This document shows positions 47,157-56,383 of a stretch of DNA of 64,000 nt, piece after piece. The translations under genes and the position numbers were made by a program. The stretch comes from Mycolicibacterium setense (GTDB taxonomy: Bacteria; Actinomycetota; Actinomycetes; Mycobacteriales; Mycobacteriaceae). Within the stretch, counting starts at the first letter, position 1. Each line of letters opens with the position of its first letter. The stretch spans positions 1,178,001 through 1,242,000 of the forward strand of contig NZ_JTJW01000006.1 of the NCBI RefSeq assembly GCF_000805385.1, read 5' to 3'. Under the pieces are notes generated by a model. That model saw only the letters and a list, made by a program, of their open reading frames with translations, was not told the DNA's origin and did no database searches.

Positions 47157-48623
47157 TCAGCCCCACTCGTGGTTCATCGCGCGAGACTCCGACAGCGTGT
47201 GCACGGACTCGCCGTGTCGGTCTGGTGCACGGGACACCGCGATGAGCGCCATCGCCATCGCGGCGGTGACCGCGCCGGCGACGAAGATGGTCACGAAGCT
47301 GCCTTCCGATGGCACCATCCGATGCCCGAGCAGCACGGCGACGACGGCCGCCGCCACCGAGCTGCCGATCGTTCGCGCGATGGCATTCATGCTGGTGGCG
47401 ATGCCCGTCTCGCCGCTGTCCACCTCGCTGACGACCAATGCGGGCAATGCGCCGTACCCGAGGCTGATGTAGGCGTTGGCCAGCATCCCGGCCACCACCA
47501 CCTGCCAAGGGTGATCATGTGCGACGGCGAGCATGACGAATCCGGCGATACCCGCGACGGCGGCGACCACCAGGACTCGGCGGGCGCCGTACCGGTCGAT
47601 GAACCGACCACTGACGAGTGCCACCACAAATCCGGTGAGGGCTCCCGGGAGCAGGAAGTAGACGCTGGCTTGCAGCACCCCGGCGCCGAAGCCATAGCCG
47701 GCGACCTGGCGGGACATCTGCACGAACTGGGTGAGGCCGAGGAACGCGAAGTACAGACCCATTCCGACCAGGATCGTGGCCAGATTGGTCAGCAGGATGG
47801 GTCGTCGGGCCAGCATCGTCGTCGAGACCAGGGGATCGGCGGCACGTCGTTCCCACCACCACCAGCCGATCAGCACGCTGACGCCGCCGAAAAGAAACCC
47901 GATCGTGCCCGGGTGGGTCCATCCCCACGAGTTGCCCTGGGTGATGGCGAGCAGCACCGACGACAGCCCGATCGCCAGGCCCGCCGCGCCCAGCCAGTCG
48001 ATGGCGCCACCGGCGGCAGCGGGGCGACTGGGTACGACCACGACGGCCACCACGATGACGACGGCGGTGAATGCGGTGGTGAGCCAGAAGACCCGGTGAT
48101 ACCCGGCGTCGCCCGACATCATCAGGCCGGTGACGACGAGGCCCACGCCGCCGCCGAAGCCCAGCGTTCCGGACAGCACCGACATCGCACCGACCAGGCG
48201 ATCCTCGGCGAGCTCCTCCCGCAGGATCGCGATGCTGATCGGGTAGAGCGCGTAGGAGGCGCCCTGAAGAACGCGCGCCGCCACCAGTAACGGGACCGAC
48301 GCCGTCACCGCGGCCAACACCGAGCCCGCCAACACGACCACCAGCACGCCGAGCAGCACGCGTTTCTTGCTGTAGAGATCGGCGAGCCGGCCGATCAGCG
48401 GAGTCGAGGCGGCTGCCGCCAACAGGTTGGCGGTGACGGCCCAGCTGACCGCCACCCCCGAGGTGTTCAACTGACGGGCGATGATGCCCAGGATCGGGAC
48501 GACCGCGGTCTGCAAGATGGCGACCGTGAGTGCCACCAGGCTCAGGCCCGCGATCAGGACACCGGCGCGGCGGCCCGTCTCCCCGGACGCGGGGGAGGAC
48601 CGGTCCACTTCGGTCCTCGCCAC
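47157..48623 (-). CDS. MFS transporter, DHA2-like (14 membrane helices)
   Basis: 488 residues with about 14 hydrophobic helices. MFS motif A-like loop GRLADLYSKKRVLL, motif C-like VLSGTLGFGGGVGLVVTG. This is the layout of multidrug/proton antiporters such as EmrB or Stp. Substrate unknown. The long C-terminal soluble tail includes SRAPDRHGESVHTL. It is divergent from the NCS1 permease. Confidence 0.88.
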   Translation of the reverse strand: MARTEVDRSSPASGETGRRAGVLIAGLSLVALTVAILQTAVVPILGIIARQLNTSGVAVSWAVTANLLAAAASTPLIGRLADLYSKKRVLLGVLVVVLAGSVLAAVTASVPLLVAARVLQGASYALYPISIAILREELAEDRLVGAMSVLSGTLGFGGGVGLVVTGLMMSGDAGYHRVFWLTTAFTAVVIVVAVVVVPSRPAAAGGAIDWLGAAGLAIGLSSVLLAITQGNSWGWTHPGTIGFLFGGVSVLIGWWWWERRAADPLVSTTMLARRPILLTNLATILVGMGLYFAFLGLTQFVQMSRQVAGYGFGAGVLQASVYFLLPGALTGFVVALVSGRFIDRYGARRVLVVAAVAGIAGFVMLAVAHDHPWQVVVAGMLANAYISLGYGALPALVVSEVDSGETGIATSMNAIARTIGSSVAAAVVAVLLGHRMVPSEGSFVTIFVAGAVTAAMAMALIAVSRAPDRHGESVHTLSESRAMNHEWG

Positions 48624-48713
48624 TTCCGCTCCGATCGTTAGCTCATCTTGATGTTTGTCCGATTATGGCGCGGGTCCAGCCCAGGTGGGCACACCGGGGC
48701 CGTGGTCGAATAG

Positions 48714-50105
48714 GTGATGGCATTCGGAGTCGGTGCGCTCAACGCGTCCACGTTCAGCGGGCGCCGCCCGACCGGCTCGGGTGATCTGACCGTGGAGACT
48801 CACGGGATCACACCGCTGGCAACAGACCAGAGATATGGCCATCCAGCCCGCCTGTTCACCGTGTGGTTCGCACCCCAGGTGAACATGACCGGGGTCTTCA
48901 CCGGGACACTCGCGATCACCCTGGGGCTGGGGTTCTGGCTGGGACTGCTGGCCATGGTGATCGGCACAGTTCTGGGTTCGGCCGTCGTCGCCTACCTGTC
49001 GACGTGGGGGCCGCGCACCGGAGCGGGTCAGCTTCCGAACGCGCGCATGGCATTTGGCGGCGCGGTCGTGGTACCCGGCATTTTGCAGTGGGGATCCTCG
49101 ATCGCCTGGGACGCGCTCGTCGGCCTGTTCGGCGGGGAGGCGCTCGCAGCACTTCTGGGCATCCCGTTCTGGAGCGCGGTGTTGATCGTGCTGGCCGTAC
49201 AAGGCGCCGTCGGCTTTTTCGGCTACGAGTTGATCCACCGCCTGCAAGCGGTGTTGACCGTGATCCTGTTCGTCACGTTCGCGGTCTTCACGGTCAAGCT
49301 GGTGAGTGGCCATGACATCGTGGTGGCGCCGTCGGCGGCCGGTGCCGATCTGGCCGGAGCGTTCATCTTCGAGATCACGATCGCACTGAGCCTGGCCGTT
49401 TCCTGGGCCAGTTACGCCGCAGATTTCAGTCGCTATCTCCCGGCTGACTCGTCGCGGCGGCAGGTGTTCGGCTACTCGTTCGCCGGGATCGTGTTGGGCT
49501 ACGTGTTCGTTCAGGGCATCGGGATCGCGGCCGCATCCGTCATCGGTGATCACACCGCCGTCGGTGTCCATGCCGTGATGGGCGGGGGTCTGCTCGGCGG
49601 TCTGGCGTTGCTGGTGATCGCGCTCGCCGCGATCGGGTCGGGGGTGATGAATGACTACAGCGGTTCGTTGGCGTTGCAGACCATCGGTGTGCGAGTGCGC
49701 AGGCCAGTGTCCGCGATCATTGTGACGGCGCTGGCATTCGGCTTGATCCTGTGGTTGCACGCCGCCGATACGGCGACCCGGTTCACCGACGTGCTGCTGT
49801 TGGTCAGCTACTGGATTCCGGCGTTTGTCGCTGTGGTCGTGGTGGATTGGGTGATCAGGGTTCGCGGGCGCAGCAGTATCGATCCGAGCGTCGAGTCCGT
49901 CTCGCGCCGTGACGCAGCGGCTGCCCTCATCGCCTTCCTGATCGCCTACGGCGTCGCCGTCCCGTTCATGAACACCACGCTGATCCAGGGCGCGGTGGCC
50001 GCCGCATGGCACGGGGCCGATATCGCCTACTTCGTCAATTTCATTGTCGCGCTGGCGTTTTACGGTGGCTATCGGTTGCTCACCCGGCGCGACAGTCGAC
50101 CCTAA
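48714..50105 (+). CDS. NCS1-family nucleobase permease (CodB-like)
   Basis: About 463 residues, 12 membrane helices. Cytosine-permease-like features: LFTVWFAPQVNMTGVFTGTL in the first helix, SWASYAADFSRYLPAD in the middle and NDYSGSLALQTIGV. Probably imports cytosine, allantoin or a related purine/pyrimidine; no catabolic enzyme is adjacent. GTG 48714 and ATG 48717 are alternative starts. Confidence 0.88.
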   Translation: MMAFGVGALNASTFSGRRPTGSGDLTVETHGITPLATDQRYGHPARLFTVWFAPQVNMTGVFTGTLAITLGLGFWLGLLAMVIGTVLGSAVVAYLSTWGPRTGAGQLPNARMAFGGAVVVPGILQWGSSIAWDALVGLFGGEALAALLGIPFWSAVLIVLAVQGAVGFFGYELIHRLQAVLTVILFVTFAVFTVKLVSGHDIVVAPSAAGADLAGAFIFEITIALSLAVSWASYAADFSRYLPADSSRRQVFGYSFAGIVLGYVFVQGIGIAAASVIGDHTAVGVHAVMGGGLLGGLALLVIALAAIGSGVMNDYSGSLALQTIGVRVRRPVSAIIVTALAFGLILWLHAADTATRFTDVLLLVSYWIPAFVAVVVVDWVIRVRGRSSIDPSVESVSRRDAAAALIAFLIAYGVAVPFMNTTLIQGAVAAAWHGADIAYFVNFIVALAFYGGYRLLTRRDSRP

Positions 50106-50107
50106 CG

Positions 50108-50968
50108 CTAGGCCGGATAGGTGGCGAACCGCTGCAACAACATCTCCGCGACCTCGACCGGCTTCTCCTCCGGAAGCCAGTGCGAGGCCCCGTGCAGCGT
50201 TTCGAACCGATAAGGACCGCTGACGTACTGCGCGGTGTCGTGTGCCGGTTTCGCAGTGATCGCGATGTCCCGGTCGCTCCAGACGTACAAAGTCGGCACC
50301 GTGATCTTCGACGAACCGCCCCGGCCCGAGCGACTCATCGGCACGGCCCGGTACCAGTTGAGCGCGGCCGTCAAGGCCCCCGCTTCGGCCATGGCCCGCG
50401 CATCGCGTTCGGCAGCCGCCGGGGGTAGCCCGCTGCGGATCAGGGATTTGGCGATGGTCGCGCCCTTGCCGTCGCGTCCGAGCATGAATCGTTCGGCCAG
50501 CCACGGAAGTTGGTTGACGTACATGTACCAGGACGCCAGTCCCTGCCGGCTGGTGAGCAGGGACCGCAGGAAGGCCCGCGGGTGGGGAACCGACAATGCC
50601 GACAGAGAGGCCAGCCGCTCGGGTGCGTACTCGGCGACGCCCCAGGCCACCGCAGCACCCCAGTCGTGGCCGACGAGGTGCACCCGTTCGGCGCCGCTGG
50701 CATCGATCAGCGCGAGGGTGTCCTTCACCAGCTCCTCCACGCGGTAGTCGCGGCGGCGAAGCGGCCGGGCGCCGGGCGAGTACCCACGCTGGTTGGGTGC
50801 CAGGCACCGGTAACCGGCGGCGGTGAGCAGCGCGATAATTGGCTGCCAGCTGGCGTTCTGCTGCGGAAAACCGTGCAGCAGCACGACCACCGGGCCGTCG
50901 GCGGGACCGTCGTCGATGACGTCGAACACGAATTCCCCGCGGCTGTACTGATCCATATCCAGCATCAT
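50108..50968 (-). CDS. Alpha/beta hydrolase, epoxide-hydrolase-like
   Basis: 286 residues. Oxyanion motif HGFP (32-35), nucleophile motif GHDWGA (Asp 102), late catalytic His in HGASHWLPEE. An Asp nucleophile with His-Gly-x-Pro is the epoxide hydrolase / haloalkane dehalogenase pattern. The lid region contains Tyr residues (N-W-Y-R), as in epoxide hydrolases. Substrate unknown. It ends 2 bases from the convergent permease. Confidence 0.88.
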   Translation of the reverse strand: MMLDMDQYSRGEFVFDVIDDGPADGPVVVLLHGFPQQNASWQPIIALLTAAGYRCLAPNQRGYSPGARPLRRRDYRVEELVKDTLALIDASGAERVHLVGHDWGAAVAWGVAEYAPERLASLSALSVPHPRAFLRSLLTSRQGLASWYMYVNQLPWLAERFMLGRDGKGATIAKSLIRSGLPPAAAERDARAMAEAGALTAALNWYRAVPMSRSGRGGSSKITVPTLYVWSDRDIAITAKPAHDTAQYVSGPYRFETLHGASHWLPEEKPVEVAEMLLQRFATYPA

Positions 50969-50992
50969 GCCAAGCCGGCCGCCGGCCGATGA

Positions 50993-52015
50993 TCAGGCGT
51001 TGTCTTTGGAGGAGATGTTGTTCAGCAGGCTCTGGGCCTGACGGTCCACCATCCCGGTAATACCCTGCTGCGAAGCTCCGAACAGCAGCGAGTAGCCGAC
51101 CACGTGGGCGCTTGTGGTGAGGCTGACGCCGTTACCGGCAATGCCCGCCTTGACCATCAGCAGACCGGCGACGGCGGTCAACGCGCCGGTCGGAAGCTTC
51201 AGCAACAATGAGGCCATCGGCACCGCGTAGGCGGTAGACGTCCCTTTCATCTTCCGGATTGCCAGAGCGCCAACAAGGCTCGCGCTCACCAGGCCCAGCA
51301 ACTCAGCGATCGCGATGTCGGCCCCCGACAGTGAGGTGCCTGACGTGACGAGCCCGAAGGTGTCGGATCGATGCGCGCCGACGACGGCGACACAGACGGC
51401 GAGCAGCGCCAGCACTGCCGTGGCGCCGAGAAGGATGTTGCGGAAACTGCGCAGCCGCATGTTCTCACTGTCCGACGCGGCGTGGACGGCCTTTACGTTG
51501 TGCGCCAGCGCTTCCCGGTCGTGGTCCGTCCACTCGGCGCGGCCCATGATCTCGCGGATGGTCGTCACCGAGTCATGGCTTTCGCCGAGAAGTTCCTTAC
51601 CGGTGGTGACGATCTCGGGCAACCGCGCTCGGACCACATCGGGTGTCGCCAGCCGGATGACCGCCACATCCACGGCGTGAATGCGAAGCCAGGCGGCTTC
51701 CACTGCGGCTCCGTTCAGCAGACCCCGCAGCCCGCGTGGCGCATCGACGATCCGGTTGGCCTCCTCGAGCCTGCTCCGCGCGTCGAGATAGCCCGGGTCG
51801 TCCCGGCTGTCAGCCGGGATCCGGTCGAGCTCGACCCGCAGGTCCGCCAGCCTGCCGCCGGCCACTTCGCGCCATACCGACGCGGGCCGGGGGCGCAGCC
51901 TGTCACGAGGCTCGGCGCCGGTGCGCTCATCGAGGGCAGGCGGCGATTCACTGCCGGCGAGGGTGAGCGTCCGGCGGTCGCCTGTCGCGGAGTGCGCAGC
52001 GGCCACGGAGGTCAT
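50993..52015 (-). CDS. Membrane protein of unknown function
   Basis: 340 residues. Residues 1-190 are soluble and mainly helical (charged, with a Pro/Arg-rich beginning). Four membrane helices follow at about 190-310: ILLGATAVLALLAVCVAVVGA, IAELLGLVSASLVGALAI, LLKLPTGALTAVAGLLMVKAG and VVGYSLLFGASQQG. I do not recognise the family; a cytosolic helical region followed by a C-terminal four-helix bundle resembles several uncharacterised stress-related proteins. ATG 52015 has GAGGTG about 6 bases upstream. Confidence 0.75.
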   Translation of the reverse strand: MTSVAAAHSATGDRRTLTLAGSESPPALDERTGAEPRDRLRPRPASVWREVAGGRLADLRVELDRIPADSRDDPGYLDARSRLEEANRIVDAPRGLRGLLNGAAVEAAWLRIHAVDVAVIRLATPDVVRARLPEIVTTGKELLGESHDSVTTIREIMGRAEWTDHDREALAHNVKAVHAASDSENMRLRSFRNILLGATAVLALLAVCVAVVGAHRSDTFGLVTSGTSLSGADIAIAELLGLVSASLVGALAIRKMKGTSTAYAVPMASLLLKLPTGALTAVAGLLMVKAGIAGNGVSLTTSAHVVGYSLLFGASQQGITGMVDRQAQSLLNNISSKDNA

Positions 52016-52419
52016 GTCCGCACCTCATACGTCATCGTCATCACCGTTCGGCAGCTGTACTGGCGGGTCGAGCATTCTCAGCATCGCCGCGACGGGGTAG
52101 TGAGGACACGCGTAGTGCACTACCTCAATCTGTCCTTCGCGGGTTCCGCCCATCCCGTTGCGGTAGGCCGGCGGCTGCAGTGTCCTCAGGCCGGTTCCGT
52201 TCACCGGTCAGGCGGTGTGCTCGGCTCCGCAATTACGTCGTTGCCGACGAGATTTGTTATTTGCCAGTCGATCCCGCGCAAGCACCGACTTCGGCGGTCG
52301 TGACCTTTCGGTGGCCAACTTGTGACGGCAACGTGGCGGCCCTCGGCTGCCTGCCCGGTTGCAGCACCCGCGCACCGTGTTGTACCAATCATCAGGTGTG
52401 GACGAGAGGGATCATCTGA
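52016..52419. other. Intergenic region between two divergent membrane-protein genes
   Basis: About 400 bases without a supported gene. It contains a perfect 12-base palindrome GTAGTGCACTAC at 52112-52123, with a further copy of the half-site GTAGTG at 52097-52102. No clear promoter hexamers. Confidence 0.4.
52112..52123. promoter_or_regulatory. 12-base palindrome, possible operator
   Basis: GTAGTGCACTAC, perfectly self-complementary, about 97 bases upstream of the gene ending at 50993; the half-site GTAGTG recurs 10 bases to the left. No regulator can be assigned. Confidence 0.3.
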
Positions 52420-53307
52420 ATGACCGGTATTGGGGCAGAAGATGTTCCGGGACGCTGGCTCACCGCGACGGAAATCGCGCGTGCGTCACAGCTGCGTGAG
52501 GACCTCATCGAGCGGTTCCTGCCTGCGACGCAACCCCAAGAGAACCTCTACGGACGCGACCTCGTGTCGGTGGCGCGGTTCGTCAAGGTCCTCACCGACC
52601 TGGGGACGCCAACCGCAGCCGTCGAAGTGGCGGTGACCGAACTACGGGCTCGTCCGGACGCGGCATTCAAGGTGGCGCTTCAAGGGGCGGGGGACGGCGG
52701 CCGTTGGCCGTTCAATTCCCGCCCGGATGCCGGCTTCGCCAAACACCACAGGATGAAGACCGTGATCGGAGTGACCACCGCCGCGGCATTGCTGGTCGGC
52801 GGCGTCCTGACGGTCGCGTTGTCGGGGCGCGAGCATGAGCCGACCGCTGCCGAACCGGAAACGTCGGCCGCAGCGAAACCCGTTCCCGCCGAGGTGATTG
52901 CGTCGTCCGAGCGTGCGGATCCGGGTGCCAAACCCGCCCAGGCATTTGCCGCGGCCAAACCTGACCCGGTGTGTGCTCAATGGCAACGGGCCAGTGCCGG
53001 ATTTGACGGCAAGCAGCAGGCATGGGCGAAGACGGACCACCGTGTGGCCGCCGCGCGCTGGTCGCCCAAGCAGCGGGCGGTGACGATGTCCGTTATCCCG
53101 GTCATGCGACAGGAGGCGGCCGAACTGCGCCGTCTGGCAGACGCGTCAACGGATCCGCTTCTGAGCGGCCTGCTGCGGGCCCAGTCTCGGTACGTGGACA
53201 ACTATGCCGCCAAGCTGCCGAAGTTCGAGCCGGCAGATCATGCGAGCTGGTCTGCGGCCGCTGCTATGGACGGTGCGGTGAAAGCGGTCTGCTCGACGCC
53301 GCGTTGA
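52420..53307 (+). CDS. Membrane-anchored protein with N-terminal MerR-like helix-turn-helix and extracytoplasmic domain
   Basis: 295 residues. The N-terminal 80 residues (W-L-T-A-T-E-I-A-R-A-S, then E-N-L-Y-G-R-D-L-V-S-V-A-R-F-V-K-V-L) look like a MerR-type winged helix. One membrane helix follows at 114-134 (VIGVTTAAALLVGGVLTVAL), then an Ala/Pro/Glu linker and an outside domain of about 120 residues with Cys near both ends (V-C-A-Q-W and V-C-S-T-P-R). This is a one-component membrane-sensor layout; such mycobacterial proteins are mostly uncharacterised. I do not assign a function. Confidence 0.7.
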   Translation: MTGIGAEDVPGRWLTATEIARASQLREDLIERFLPATQPQENLYGRDLVSVARFVKVLTDLGTPTAAVEVAVTELRARPDAAFKVALQGAGDGGRWPFNSRPDAGFAKHHRMKTVIGVTTAAALLVGGVLTVALSGREHEPTAAEPETSAAAKPVPAEVIASSERADPGAKPAQAFAAAKPDPVCAQWQRASAGFDGKQQAWAKTDHRVAAARWSPKQRAVTMSVIPVMRQEAAELRRLADASTDPLLSGLLRAQSRYVDNYAAKLPKFEPADHASWSAAAAMDGAVKAVCSTPR

Positions 53308-53370
53308 GCGTCGCCTCCCGGTATCTGGTGGGGCACCAGGGGATGGGTGCCCCACCAGGAACCGGTTCGG

Positions 53371-53676
53371 CTACAGCGGAATCCAGGTGCCGAGAAACCA
53401 GAAGCCCCAGCCGCGTCCGTCGCCGGAGGGCATCGGGGTGACCCGCTGGCCGTTCCACTCGAATGGCTGATGGTCGCGACGTCCCTGGTCGATCCCACGA
53501 CCGTGCCACTGGTCGGGCTGGGGACCGCGGTCGTCACGGTGCTCACACGGCGTGCCCGGACGGTCGCAGCCAGGGCCTGGATCAGCGCTGGCAGTGCCGC
53601 CGCCGAGACCAAGGAGGCCGGCCGCACCGATCGCTGCCGCCATCGCCGATACGCCCACGGATTTCTTGAAACGCAT
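53371..53676 (-). CDS. Small secreted protein of unknown function
   Basis: 101 residues from ATG 53676. Signal peptide (RFKKSVGVSAMAAAIGAAGLLGLGGGTASA, cleavage after A-S-A). The mature part is rich in Asp, Pro, Gly and Arg with two Cys (G-C-D-R-P and P-C-E-H-R), and ends in a Trp/Phe-rich tail G-W-G-F-W-F-L-G-T-W-I-P-L. Same size class and similar Trp-rich end as the next protein. No family recognised. Confidence 0.7.
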   Translation of the reverse strand: MRFKKSVGVSAMAAAIGAAGLLGLGGGTASADPGPGCDRPGTPCEHRDDRGPQPDQWHGRGIDQGRRDHQPFEWNGQRVTPMPSGDGRGWGFWFLGTWIPL

Positions 53677-53856
53677 TGCTCTACTCCGTTTCTGACTGGT
53701 GCGACGACGGTGCCGCACGGAGAGCAAAGCTATTTCGTCATGTTGTGTTTGCCCTGTCCGCAGTGTTGGCGCGGGCTGTGTGAGCGGTAACGAATGAAGA
53801 ACGCCCGCGAACCGTCACCCCGGGGAGAATCCGGGGTGACGGAGGGCGAACCTTCG

Positions 53857-54147
53857 TTAGTACGTCGGCACGAACACGCCGTTCATCCAGACGCCCCAGT
53901 GGTTCCAGCCCTCATCCCATACCTGCGGGTTTCCGGCACCCCACGCCGGCGACGCAGGCTTCGGCGGTGCCCAGGCAGGCGGTGTGCCGGGGTTGGGGCC
54001 ACCTGGGATGGTCATCGATATCATCGGCTGGTTAGGTGCCGGTGCTTGCGGTGGAGCGGCATTCGCGGCGGCCGCACTCAGTCCGGCGGCTCCGGCCGCC
54101 ATCCCACCTGCAACAGCTGCACTGGCAATGATCTTGGTGATCTTCAT
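53857..54147 (-). CDS. Small secreted Pro/Ala-rich protein of unknown function
   Basis: 96 residues from ATG 54147, which has a good ribosome site GGAGGTCG 7 bases upstream. Signal peptide to A-N-A about residue 30, then a Pro/Ala/Gly-rich stretch (A-P-P-Q-A-P-A-P-N-Q-P, P-G-G-P-N-P-G-T-P-P) and a C-terminal Trp motif W-N-H-W-G-V-W-M-N-G-V-F-V-P-T-Y. Such short proteins are common in the mycobacterial envelope; function unknown. Confidence 0.75.
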   Translation of the reverse strand: MKITKIIASAAVAGGMAAGAAGLSAAAANAAPPQAPAPNQPMISMTIPGGPNPGTPPAWAPPKPASPAWGAGNPQVWDEGWNHWGVWMNGVFVPTY

Positions 54148-54378
54148 AGCAAGTCGACCTCCAATCTGAATGCGAATGATTTCGCCAGATCCATTGGCTA
54201 TCCGACCTCGTGGAGCCGTAAACCTAATCAGCACAATGAAAAGAACCGAGCGGGCTGCGGCGCATCGGCATTTGTCGCGGCAGCTGCGGGAATGGTTGAC
54301 GGCTTGCACGGCCGCGGCCTAGCGTCCTGGATGTCGCACATGAATGACCGTGGGCCACGTCATATCTCTGGGGGAAAT

Positions 54379-55260
54379 GTGGGGGAAGCAAGTTCTGCGG
54401 TGCCGGTCGACGGTGTCGCGATGACGGCGATCGGGGTCGCTGTCATCCGCATGCGCGAAAGTCGACGTCCGGATCGGCTGTACCTCGATCCAGTGGCACA
54501 ATCGTTTGTCGACGCAGCGCGTGAAGGGTTTTCGTCCGATCGATGGACATCCCTGGAGCAGGTCGCCGACCAGTTCTACGAGGGACGCTCGGTGGCGGTC
54601 CGGTTGGTCGATGACCGAGTCCGGGATGCGGTCGGCGCCGGTATCACGCAAATCGTCGTGCTGGGCGCAGGCTTGGACACCCGGGCGTACCGGATGGACT
54701 TGCCGGCCGAGGTGACCGTTTTCGAGGTTGACCTACCTGAGCTCTTCGCCTTCAAGGAGCCTGTACTGGCAAGACAGGCGATCGAACCCACCTGTCACCG
54801 CCACGTCATCGCGGCCGATTTGCGGGGGGATTGGTCGACGGCCCTGTGTGAGAGCGGCTTTGAACCGGAAACACCGACGTTGTGGGTCGATGAAGGCGCT
54901 CTGGCCTTTATTCCCCCCGCCGCGCGTCACGACGCGGTGGCGGTTCTCAGCGAATTGTCAGCGCCGGGTAGCCGATTCGGTGTCAGTCAATACTCGGTCG
55001 ACGCCACCAGCGCCCCGTACACCGGGCTACGCAACCTCATGGGCAGCGGCGATTCAGAAGACGCGCCGCGGCAAAGTGATGCTGGGCAAAGTGATGCCGA
55101 CGTGCGGGCACAGCTGAATCGCCTGGGCTGGGACACCGAATTCGAGAGCTGGAACGACGCGGTGGCGCGGCTGGATCGCACGGTTCCGGCGGCCGATCCA
55201 TCGGTAGGGCACATCGCGGCTGTGCGCCGGGGCACCGTCAGCTTTGACGCGGCTCGTTGA
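54379..55260 (+). CDS. SAM-dependent methyltransferase, TIGR00027/LCM-like family
   Basis: 293 residues. VDGVAMTAIGVAVIRMRES near the start, LGAGLDTRAYRM as the SAM motif, F-E-V-D-L-P-E as acidic loop and W-V-D-E-G-A-L-A-F-I-P matching the large mycobacterial putative methyltransferase family. Start GTG 54379 is preferred because conserved sequence begins right after it and a G-rich site precedes it; ATG 54331 is possible. Substrate unknown. Its 3' end overlaps the convergent oxidoreductase by 23 bases. Confidence 0.85.
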   Translation: MGEASSAVPVDGVAMTAIGVAVIRMRESRRPDRLYLDPVAQSFVDAAREGFSSDRWTSLEQVADQFYEGRSVAVRLVDDRVRDAVGAGITQIVVLGAGLDTRAYRMDLPAEVTVFEVDLPELFAFKEPVLARQAIEPTCHRHVIAADLRGDWSTALCESGFEPETPTLWVDEGALAFIPPAARHDAVAVLSELSAPGSRFGVSQYSVDATSAPYTGLRNLMGSGDSEDAPRQSDAGQSDADVRAQLNRLGWDTEFESWNDAVARLDRTVPAADPSVGHIAAVRRGTVSFDAAR

Positions 55261-56278
55261 TCTTGACCAGCATCTTGCCGATGTTGGCGCCGGTGAACAG
55301 CCCGTTGAGTGCGTCGATGCTGGATTCGAGCCCCTCGTACACGGTTTCGCGGTGCACCAGCAGCCCCTTCTGTTCCCAACCCTGCAGTGCGGTGAATGCC
55401 TCGTCGAAGCGCGCCCATTCCTCGAGTGCGATGAAGCCCTGCATCGTCGAGGCGGTGGCCAGCAGGTTGACGTAGTTGGACGGGCCCGGGTGATCACCGT
55501 TGAGATAGCTGGAAATGATGCCGCACATCACCACGCGTGCCTTGTGCGCCAGGTTGGCCAGCACGGCATTCAGAATGTCGCCGCCGACGTTGTCGAAGTA
55601 GACATTGATTCCGTCGGGGCACGCTTCCCGTAGCGCGGCGGTCAGGTTGCCTGCCTTGTAGTCGATACAGGCATCGAAGCCGAAGTCTTCGACCACGGCA
55701 CGGCATTTCTCCGGACCACCGGCGATACCGACCACGCGAGCGCCGGCGATCTTGGCGATCTGGCCCGCCACCGACCCGGTGGCACCCGCGGCCGCTGATA
55801 CGACGACCGTTTCTCCGGCCTGTGGATTGCCGACGCCCTTCATTCCGAAATAGGCCGTGGCGCCGGTCGGCCCGTAGATCGACATCACGGCCAGCGGATC
55901 GGTGTACCCGACCACCGGTGTGCTGAAGAGGTCGTCGCGGATGATCGCGTAATCCTGCAGTCCGGTCAGAGTGGTGACAAGGTCGCCGACTTTGTATGCA
56001 TCACAATGTGTTTCGACGACCTCGCCGATTCCCGCGACCCGCACCACCTCGCCGAGTTCGAGGGCCGGAAGGTAGCCGGGCTCGCCGTCCAGCCACGTGC
56101 GAGCGGCAGCGTCGATGCCGACATAGGTGGTGCGCAGCAGCGCCTCGCCCTCCGCGGGAGCCGGAGCAGGCGTCGTCACCATCTCGGTGTCCTCGGGGGA
56201 GACCAGACCATTGGGGCGGCGGCGCAACAGGACCTGACGGTTCTGGCGGTGCACGGTGTCAGTCATGTCGCGGCTCAT
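55238..56278 (-). CDS. Medium-chain dehydrogenase/reductase, NADPH-dependent (quinone/enone reductase-like)
   Basis: 346 residues from ATG 56278 (ATG 56266 is an alternative). NADPH-binding motif VVVSAAAGATGSVAGQIAKI with the A-x-G-x-x-G pattern, then G-I-A-G-G-P-E-K-C and Y-F-D-N-V-G-G-D-I-L as in prostaglandin/leukotriene reductases and related zinc-free enzymes. The frame extends upstream to 56350, but the predicted promoter occupies that part. It is divergent from a TetR gene that likely regulates it. Confidence 0.88.
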   Translation of the reverse strand: MSRDMTDTVHRQNRQVLLRRRPNGLVSPEDTEMVTTPAPAPAEGEALLRTTYVGIDAAARTWLDGEPGYLPALELGEVVRVAGIGEVVETHCDAYKVGDLVTTLTGLQDYAIIRDDLFSTPVVGYTDPLAVMSIYGPTGATAYFGMKGVGNPQAGETVVVSAAAGATGSVAGQIAKIAGARVVGIAGGPEKCRAVVEDFGFDACIDYKAGNLTAALREACPDGINVYFDNVGGDILNAVLANLAHKARVVMCGIISSYLNGDHPGPSNYVNLLATASTMQGFIALEEWARFDEAFTALQGWEQKGLLVHRETVYEGLESSIDALNGLFTGANIGKMLVKINEPRQS

Positions 56279-56321
56279 TTCTGTGGCGGCTTCGAGATGC
56301 CCATCCGAATTTTCATATTGA

Positions 56322-56350
56322 TTCTTAGAACTCCCATCGATTAACGTCAA
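56322..56350 (-). promoter_or_regulatory. Predicted promoter of the MDR oxidoreductase
   Basis: On the minus strand TTGACG (56345-56350) and TAAGAA (56322-56327) are spaced by exactly 17 bases; the start would be near 56315, about 37 bases before ATG 56278. It overlaps the divergent TetR upstream region. Confidence 0.5.
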
Positions 56351-56383
56351 CCCCCAGATCGGAGCGCCAGGCAGGAGGATTGC

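Noticed and set aside
48663..50807. 714-residue minus-strand frame opposite the NCS1 permease
   Set aside because: Arg/Gln/His-rich antisense composition, no domain, and it collides with the hydrolase gene.
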